A stretch of DNA of 19,248 nt. Source: an uncultured Alphaproteobacteria bacterium. GTDB lineage: Bacteria > Pseudomonadota > Alphaproteobacteria > Sneathiellales > Sneathiellaceae. Position 1 is the stretch's first letter, and every line of letters begins with the position of its first letter. Below the pieces are notes generated by a model. It did no database searches and was not told the DNA's origin. It was given only the letters and a program-made list of their open reading frames with translations. The DNA lies in assembly GCA_937910835.1 (NCBI GenBank), contig CALEMG010000554.1, forward strand, positions 1 through 19,248, read 5' to 3'. Of the stretch, positions 14,104-19,248 are shown piece by piece. The translations under genes were made by a program, and so were the position numbers.

Positions 14104-15306
14104 ATGGAAACGACAACAATAACAAAAAAACCTTTTCCGCTCTGGGCACTTGTCTCGCTTAGCTCCGCCTATTTCATGGTCGGCACGTCCAGCCTTTCGG
14201 TCATTGCTCTGACTTGGCAGATATCGGACGGACTCCAGATGCCGCCGTCGGACATTGCCTTTCTGGTGACCGTTTTTGCGCTTGCCTTCGCCATCGCCGC
14301 ACCGCTCACCCAGGTGGTTTTTAGCGGTTTTGCGCGCATTAAAATCCTCTGCATGGGGCTTGGCCTGCTGACGCTTGCGCTGATAATGGGCGCGGCGTCA
14401 CCCAGTTACGAGCAGCTATTAATTTCGCGCGGACTTATGGGCCTCAGCGCGGCGGCGATCAGTCCGATGTGTTCCGCCATCGGGGCGGGCCTTGCCCCGC
14501 CGGAGCAGCAGGGCAGGGCCATGGGCATTGTCTTCGCCGGGCTGACCTTCGCCTCTGTCCTTGGTACACCGATATCCGCCTATCTCGGCACGCTGATGAG
14601 CTGGCGTCTGGTGCATCTTCTGCTCGCATTTGTGGCACTGAGTTCCATGGCGTCGATATTGCTGTTGGTGAAGGACAGACAGGCGGGGGCGCCGATTTCA
14701 TTCTCCTATATCTTTGAAGCACTGACGCGGATCCGCTCCTCTTTCGCAGTTCTCACCACCTTTCTTCAGATGACCGCGATTTTCAGCACCTACGCCCTGA
14801 TCGCCCCTTATATGTCACATAAGTTCAGTTTGGCCGAAAACTTGATCGCGCTCGTGCTGCTGACCTATGGGGTAAGCGGGGTGGTCGGCAATATCTTCGC
14901 CGGTCGCCTGAGCGACCGTTTTGGCCCTAACCGGATCATTTTCACGACCCTGATCGGCCTCGGCACGGGCTTCCTGATGATGTGGGCGATCGGTCCGAAT
15001 TTGTGGCTCGCCTTAATTTCCTTCGTGATTTGGTCTGTCTTCGGGATGATGTTTCATTCCCCTCAGCAGCAGCGCATCGCCAATATCGATCCGGAGCGGC
15101 GCAGCCTGCTGCTTGCGCTCAATGCGGCGGCGCTTTATCTCGGCATTTCCGTCGGCTCGTGGATTTCGAATTTTGTCTCCGTGCGCTGGGGATATGATGT
15201 ATTGCCGCTGGTTTCGCTCGCAGTGCTTGTGGGGTGTGCGCTCATTTTCATCTCATCTGTCGTCGTGACGCGGCAGGGAAAACACATAACAGGAGGACAG
15301 GAATAA
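14104..15306 (+). CDS. MFS transporter (DHA1-like)
   Basis: 400 residues from the ATG at 14104 (METTTITKK, then the first membrane segment). An upstream GTG at 14071 would add 11 residues. About twelve hydrophobic segments are visible in two halves, separated by a polar centre around VKDRQAGAPISF. The loop GRLSDRFGPNR in the second half is the MFS motif A-like sequence, and SRGLMGLSAAAISPM and GIVFAGLTFASVLGTPIS look like the helix 4-5 region of DHA1 drug or sugar efflux members (AraJ type). The substrate is unknown. Its stop overlaps the start of the next gene by one base (TAATG), so the two are co-translated. Confidence 0.9.
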   Translation: METTTITKKPFPLWALVSLSSAYFMVGTSSLSVIALTWQISDGLQMPPSDIAFLVTVFALAFAIAAPLTQVVFSGFARIKILCMGLGLLTLALIMGAASPSYEQLLISRGLMGLSAAAISPMCSAIGAGLAPPEQQGRAMGIVFAGLTFASVLGTPISAYLGTLMSWRLVHLLLAFVALSSMASILLLVKDRQAGAPISFSYIFEALTRIRSSFAVLTTFLQMTAIFSTYALIAPYMSHKFSLAENLIALVLLTYGVSGVVGNIFAGRLSDRFGPNRIIFTTLIGLGTGFLMMWAIGPNLWLALISFVIWSVFGMMFHSPQQQRIANIDPERRSLLLALNAAALYLGISVGSWISNFVSVRWGYDVLPLVSLAVLVGCALIFISSVVVTRQGKHITGGQE

Positions 15307-16358
15307 TGGCAAAGCCGATACGCGAGATATTCGCCGATCAAGGGGAGGCCTGTGAGCGGCTCGGCTCGGATTTCACCGCAAGAGTGTGCCGTCTTGCGGG
15401 CGTCCGACTTGATGGTGGCGCGGTTGCCGATATCATCCTCGGCTGGGAGGGCGATGCCTCAGCTCAGAGTGATTCCGTGCCGCTCCGGCTTTGTGGTGCG
15501 TTGCATGCGCTGGTGCTCGCGGATAAAAGCGCGGTACTTGCCGCTGTCTATCCGCCGGATCATGAGGGCGTCTCCGATGAGGATCTCTGGGCCGCTATCG
15601 ACACAGTGCTTATGGAGCATGAGGCCTTTATCCTCGATCGCCTGACCGGGCCACCGCAAACGAATGAGGTGCGGCGCGTCGGCGCGACCCTGCCGATGTT
15701 CCTGGAAGTGACTCGCCTGACCGGTCTGCCGTTGATGATTTCGGAGATTGGGGCGAGCGCGGGACTCAATCTATATCCGGACCGCTTTCATATCGCCCTT
15801 GGCGAAGATAATTATGGCGATCCTTCCTCCGCGGTTCATATTCAGCCTAAATGGCTGGGCAGCCCGGCGCCGGACATTGCGCTTGATATCCGGTCGCGGG
15901 CCGGATGCGATCTGCTGCCCGTCGATCCGGGCAATGCGCAGGATCGGGAGCGGATGCTCTCCTTCATCTGGCCGGATCAGGCGGATCGGTTGCAGCGGAC
16001 TCGCGCCGCCTTTGATATTGCTGCCGCGCAGGCAGAGCGGGTGGAAAAGGCGGATGCCCTCGATTGGCTCAAAACGCGCACAGCTGACCCGATGGAAGGG
16101 GTTGCCCATGTCATCTACAGCACGATCGCCTGGCAGTATCTGCCGGAGGAAGCGCGCAATCGCGGAGAAGACATCATCCGTGCCGCCGGGGCGCGGGCGA
16201 CAGAAGATGCACCGCTCGCCTGGGCGCGCATGGAAATCGACGGTAAGTCCCCTGGCACGGGGCTAACCCTCATCCTCTGGCCGTCAGGGGAAGAACATCT
16301 CGTCGGGCGCGCAGATTTCCACGGCCGCTGGATAGACTGGCACGGCTGGCCCGCATAG
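15306..16358 (+). CDS. DUF2332 family protein
   Basis: 350 residues. Family signatures are visible: LRLCGALHALVL (60-71), the QTNEVRRVGATLP motif (118-130), and SEIGASAGLNLYPDRF (146-161), which resembles a nucleotide- or SAM-binding glycine loop. HVIYSTIAWQYLPEEAR and a C-terminal DFHGRWIDWHG also fit. DUF2332 proteins are common in alphaproteobacteria and actinobacteria and have no established function; the glycine-rich loop hints at a methyltransferase-like fold. AGGAGG lies eight bases upstream, inside the end of the transporter gene, and the start overlaps the transporter stop (TAATG). Convergent with the SDR gene, with only three bases between the stops. Confidence 0.88.
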   Translation: MAKPIREIFADQGEACERLGSDFTARVCRLAGVRLDGGAVADIILGWEGDASAQSDSVPLRLCGALHALVLADKSAVLAAVYPPDHEGVSDEDLWAAIDTVLMEHEAFILDRLTGPPQTNEVRRVGATLPMFLEVTRLTGLPLMISEIGASAGLNLYPDRFHIALGEDNYGDPSSAVHIQPKWLGSPAPDIALDIRSRAGCDLLPVDPGNAQDRERMLSFIWPDQADRLQRTRAAFDIAAAQAERVEKADALDWLKTRTADPMEGVAHVIYSTIAWQYLPEEARNRGEDIIRAAGARATEDAPLAWARMEIDGKSPGTGLTLILWPSGEEHLVGRADFHGRWIDWHGWPA

Positions 16359-16361
16359 AGC

Positions 16362-17096
16362 CTAAGCCATTTTCTCCATCCAGGGACGGAGGTCCATCTC
16401 AAACGTCCAGGCGGAACGGTTCTGGCAATGGAGATTCCAGTAATTCTCAGCGATATCGTCGGGCTGCAGGATACCGTCCTGCTCACGCAGGGCGTAGCGC
16501 TCGGGAAATCTTTCCGCGATAAAGGCAGTGTCGATCGCGCCGTCAATGATCACATGGGCGACATGGATACCTTGCGGTCCCAGCTCCCGCGCGAGGCTCT
16601 GGGCGAGGGCGCGAAGGCTATGCTTGGCACCGGCAAAGGCTGAAAATCCGGGTCCGCCGCGAATGGAGGCCGTCGCGCCGGTAAACAACATCGCGCCCTT
16701 CCCGCGCGGCAGCATGACTTTCGCCGCTTCTCTGCCCGTTAAAAACCCGGCGAAGCTGCTCATCTCCCAGACCTTGCGATAAACGCGGCTGGTCATCTCT
16801 GTGATCGGGAAATTCACATTGCCGCCGATATTGAAGACCACGACACCGAGGGGGGCGATGTCCTTCTCGATCTTCGCGAAGAGATCGACCATCTCGTCTT
16901 CATCGCGGGCATCGACACCGAAGGCATGGGCGCTGCCGCCGTCTTTATCGATTTCCTCGGCGAGCTTGTTTAGATCGTCGATATGCCGTGCACGGCGGAC
17001 GATGCAGGTCTCGAACCCTTCGCGGGCAAATCGTCTGGCAATGGCGCCGCCGGTCGCGTCTCCCGCGCCGACGACAAGACAGGATTGCTTCGTCAT
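16362..17096 (-). CDS. SDR-family NAD(P)-dependent oxidoreductase with FxxxK active site
   Basis: 244 residues, standard for classical short-chain dehydrogenases. Seen: dinucleotide loop VVGAGDATGGAIA (8-20), VDARDEDE (61-68), NIGGN (89-93) in place of NNAG, and the catalytic area FTGATASIRGGPGFSAFAGAK (138-158). The catalytic Tyr position is Phe154 (FAGAK), while Lys158 is kept. This ATAS-RGG-F...FxxxK pattern is one I associate with a recognisable SDR subgroup, so it is probably not a mutation in this gene alone. ELGPQGIHVAHVIIDGAIDT follows. AAGGATAAT precedes the ATG. It has its own likely promoter between it and the divergent sarcosine-oxidase-like gene. The substrate is unknown. Confidence 0.88.
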   Translation of the reverse strand: MTKQSCLVVGAGDATGGAIARRFAREGFETCIVRRARHIDDLNKLAEEIDKDGGSAHAFGVDARDEDEMVDLFAKIEKDIAPLGVVVFNIGGNVNFPITEMTSRVYRKVWEMSSFAGFLTGREAAKVMLPRGKGAMLFTGATASIRGGPGFSAFAGAKHSLRALAQSLARELGPQGIHVAHVIIDGAIDTAFIAERFPERYALREQDGILQPDDIAENYWNLHCQNRSAWTFEMDLRPWMEKMA

Positions 17097-17132
17097 ATTA
17101 TTATCCTTGTGTTGACGGTTCTGCGCGGGAAA

Positions 17133-17161
17133 AGGCTAGGCGCTCGCCGGGCGGCTGTCAA
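17133..17161 (-). promoter_or_regulatory. Putative promoter of the SDR gene
   Basis: On the minus strand a perfect TTGACA (17161-17156) is followed after 17 bases by TAGCCT (17138-17133), a weak -10 box. The leader to the ATG at 17096 would be about 30 bases and contains AAGGATAAT. The same 152-base region must also hold the promoter of the divergent gene; the best plus-strand candidate, TTGACG at 17112 with GCTAGG, is poor. Confidence 0.35.
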
Positions 17162-17248
17162 TCACCGGTGAGGCCTAAAAAGAAACATAATCCTGTGTAG
17201 CTTTAAGCCGTCCGTATCTGCTAGATAGATCGCGGTAAGAGGATGAGT

Positions 17249-19248
17249 ATGATGGCGCGTATCTGGCCTTTTAAATTGAGACTACCCGGGGGGCAAATTC
17301 CGGCTGATTTCCGGATTGCTGGCGGTGTTGTTGATCGCAGCCGGCCGGTGCCGTTCCGCTTTGGTGGGCGCGGCTACCGCGGGTTTGCGGGGGATACGCT
17401 GGCCTCCGCGCTGCTCGCTCATGGGATTGAGGCGCCGGAGAGTGTTTCTCTTCTGCGCGCTGGCGAAAAGCCTGCCGCCATCCGACCTGCCGCGCAGGAA
17501 CTCTATGACGATCTCATCGCCCGCGACAGGACCAATGGTCATTTCCGGCGTTTTCTGCCAGGATATGCCCCTTCCGCTGATACCGATGCGGATGTCGAGA
17601 CAGAGCATGTCTATGACCATACGGATTGCCTCATCATCGGCAGCGGTCCGGCCGGGCTGAACTTCGCTCTGGAAAAGGCTGAGGCGGGAGTGGATGTCAT
17701 CCTGATCGAACGGGATTTCGAGTTTGGCGGCAGCCTGCTTTATGATGATCAATGGATTGACGGCCTCGCGCCCGGTGACTGGCGGCAGAGGGCGCTAGAT
17801 CGCCTGATGGTTATGTCGAACGTCCGCATGCTCCCCCGCACCACGGCCCTGCAGCGGCAGGGGGAGACGCTTCTCCATGCGGAGGAACGGCCGCAGCGGC
17901 ATCTGGCAGCGCGCGATCCGCATTTGCCCGATCGTCGCCTGCGCCATATCAAGGCGCGGGAGATGATTTTCGCAACCGGGTATGAGGATCAGATTTTCTC
18001 TTTCCAGAATAATCTTTTGCGGGGTATTTTTAATCTTGAGTATGCACTTTCTCTGGTCAATCGCTATGCCGTGTTACCGGGCCACCGCATCGTGCTCTAT
18101 ACCGGGCATACGGATGGTTACCGGCTGGCGGCGTCGCTGCTCGCACGGGGGATAAAGCCGGCGGCGATTATCGATGTGCGCGAAGCCGTACCCGCCGCCT
18201 GTCATCATTTCGCGCGTCAAGCTGGCATTCCGCTCTACCCGCATCACCGGGTTGTTCGCGCCCTCGGGTTCCGCTGCGTCCGGGGCGTGGTTTTGCAAAA
18301 GGCGGACAATGATCCGCTTAACCGCGATATCCATCTCGATTGTGACAGCCTGATCCAGTCGGCAGGGGTTTTTCCGCGCAGCGTGCCGGAAAGCCTCGGT
18401 CAGGATAACGCCGTTGCGGTGATGGGAGAGAAGCGCGGAGAACTGTTGTCGCGGATATGTCGCGGACCCCTTTTCGAGGTGCAAAAACGGGCGGGCGCCG
18501 CGCATCGCATTCACGACGGTTGGCAACTCGCGGCGGCTTATCCCGCGAAAGAGGAGGATGTGACGGTGGCCAGCCACCGCGAGGCGAAGGCGGCCTGGAC
18601 CAGGGCTGCCATGGCCGACCTCTCTCATCTTGGAAAAATTGATCTTCAGGGTACGGATGTCGCCGCCTTGCTGGAGCGGGTGTTCGGCAGAGGCTGGGCT
18701 AATCTGGAACCGGGCCGGATGCGTCCAGCGCTCCTCACGCAGGAAAGCGGAATTGCGCTTGCGTCCGTGCTGGTCTGGCGTATCGATACGCATCACTTCC
18801 TGTTGACGATGACGGCGGGATCGATTGCTAAGGTTCGGAAACGTCTCGATCGGCTGCTGGCGGAGGAGGAGATCGCGCCCCGGCTGAAAATGACAGAGGT
18901 GACCGATGAATGGGGCGGCGTCGCGTTGATGGGTCCGAAATCGGAAGCCTTGCTTGCAGATAGCTTACCGATGTCGGTGATGGCTGAAGCGCTCTCGTCG
19001 ATGGCGTTCCGTGATTTTACGCAGGATGATCTGCCGATCCGTCTTGCCCGGATCAGCCTCTCCGTCGGAGGGGGCTATGAGATTTACACCCGCGCGGGCT
19101 ATACGGATATTCTCTGGAACCTGCTGCTGGAGAAGGGCAAGGCGCATGGGCTGATCCTCGCAGGCACCGCGGCGCGGGATATCCTGCGGATAGAGGCGGG
19201 CCGTCCCGGCGTCAGGGAAATAAATGGCCGGGCGACGGCGGCGGACCT
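17249..19248 (+). CDS. Sarcosine oxidase alpha-subunit-like flavoprotein, divergent (C-terminus outside window)
   Basis: The frame is open from ATG 17249 to the right edge (666 codons seen; the family is about 1000 residues). ATG at 17243 or 17252 is possible, but AGAGG six bases before 17249 fits best. Order: Fer2_4-like N-terminal domain (DRSRPVPFRFGGRGYRGF, GDTLASALLAHG, 29-59); FAD site LIIGSGPAGLNFALEKA (128-144) with Glu154; IFATGYED; second nucleotide domain (RIVLYTGHTDGYRLAASL); then the GCV_T/folate-type domain beginning near SHREAKAAWTRAAMADLSHLGKIDLQG. In SoxA the N-domain continues with SFKYHRPRG; that motif and about ten residues are missing here. It is not preceded by soxB or soxD, so it may be an orphan amine dehydrogenase/oxidase or demethylase-type enzyme. 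Confidence 0.82.
   Translation, partial: MMARIWPFKLRLPGGQIPADFRIAGGVVDRSRPVPFRFGGRGYRGFAGDTLASALLAHGIEAPESVSLLRAGEKPAAIRPAAQELYDDLIARDRTNGHFRRFLPGYAPSADTDADVETEHVYDHTDCLIIGSGPAGLNFALEKAEAGVDVILIERDFEFGGSLLYDDQWIDGLAPGDWRQRALDRLMVMSNVRMLPRTTALQRQGETLLHAEERPQRHLAARDPHLPDRRLRHIKAREMIFATGYEDQIFSFQNNLLRGIFNLEYALSLVNRYAVLPGHRIVLYTGHTDGYRLAASLLARGIKPAAIIDVREAVPAACHHFARQAGIPLYPHHRVVRALGFRCVRGVVLQKADNDPLNRDIHLDCDSLIQSAGVFPRSVPESLGQDNAVAVMGEKRGELLSRICRGPLFEVQKRAGAAHRIHDGWQLAAAYPAKEEDVTVASHREAKAAWTRAAMADLSHLGKIDLQGTDVAALLERVFGRGWANLEPGRMRPALLTQESGIALASVLVWRIDTHHFLLTMTAGSIAKVRKRLDRLLAEEEIAPRLKMTEVTDEWGGVALMGPKSEALLADSLPMSVMAEALSSMAFRDFTQDDLPIRLARISLSVGGGYEIYTRAGYTDILWNLLLEKGKAHGLILAGTAARDILRIEAGRPGVREINGRATAAD

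Noticed and set aside
18074..18796. 240-codon minus-strand open frame inside the sarcosine-oxidase-like gene
   Set aside because: The plus frame is open throughout and matches SoxA domains; the minus translation is Arg- and His-rich, typical of a shadow.

Overview
The window looks like a chromosomal segment of an alphaproteobacterium. The gene content supports this: a DUF2254 membrane protein, a DUF2332 protein, a sarcosine-oxidase-alpha-like protein, a PF04199 cyclase-family protein with a Sec signal, and moderately GC-rich coding sequence. I cannot name the genus. I see no rRNA, tRNA, CRISPR array, transposase or integrase.

Left part (1-7791, minus strand): a tightly packed set of nine reading frames, apparently one operon read right to left, that looks like a surface-glycan or sugar-nucleotide cluster. 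In order of transcription it encodes a zinc alcohol dehydrogenase, a two-domain nucleotidyltransferase/PfkB kinase (HldE-like parts in reversed order), a sugar nucleotidyltransferase broken by a frameshift near 4670, a 33-codon micro-ORF joined to both neighbours by ATGA overlaps, an NAD-dependent epimerase/dehydratase with YxxxR in place of YxxxK, a SAM methyltransferase, the alpha and beta subunits of a thiamine-diphosphate E1 2-oxoacid dehydrogenase without visible E2 or E3, and a lysylphosphatidylglycerol-synthase-TM/flippase-like membrane protein running off the left edge. My inference is that the cluster makes and activates an unusual small sugar, polyol or carbon-branched building block and attaches or moves it at the envelope. 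This is the best candidate here for an undescribed pathway.

Middle (7792-12127): a 377-base stretch with the decayed C-terminal end of an unidentified protein, a small SpoIIAA/STAS-like protein on the minus strand, then on the plus strand a DUF2254 membrane protein with a possible 5-codon coupled leader ORF, a ketopantoate-reductase family protein, and an AT-rich DUF4238 gene that looks horizontally acquired. A hairpin at 12083-12108 probably ends transcription from both sides.

Right part (12128-19248): a secreted cyclase-family (PF04199) protein on minus; then on plus a metallo-beta-lactamase-fold AHL-lactonase-like hydrolase, an MFS transporter and a DUF2332 protein, the last two joined by a TAATG overlap; an SDR oxidoreductase on minus with FxxxK at the active site; and divergently from it a divergent sarcosine oxidase alpha-like flavoprotein, cut by the right edge. 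These look like ordinary metabolic genes, several from subfamilies with altered catalytic motifs.
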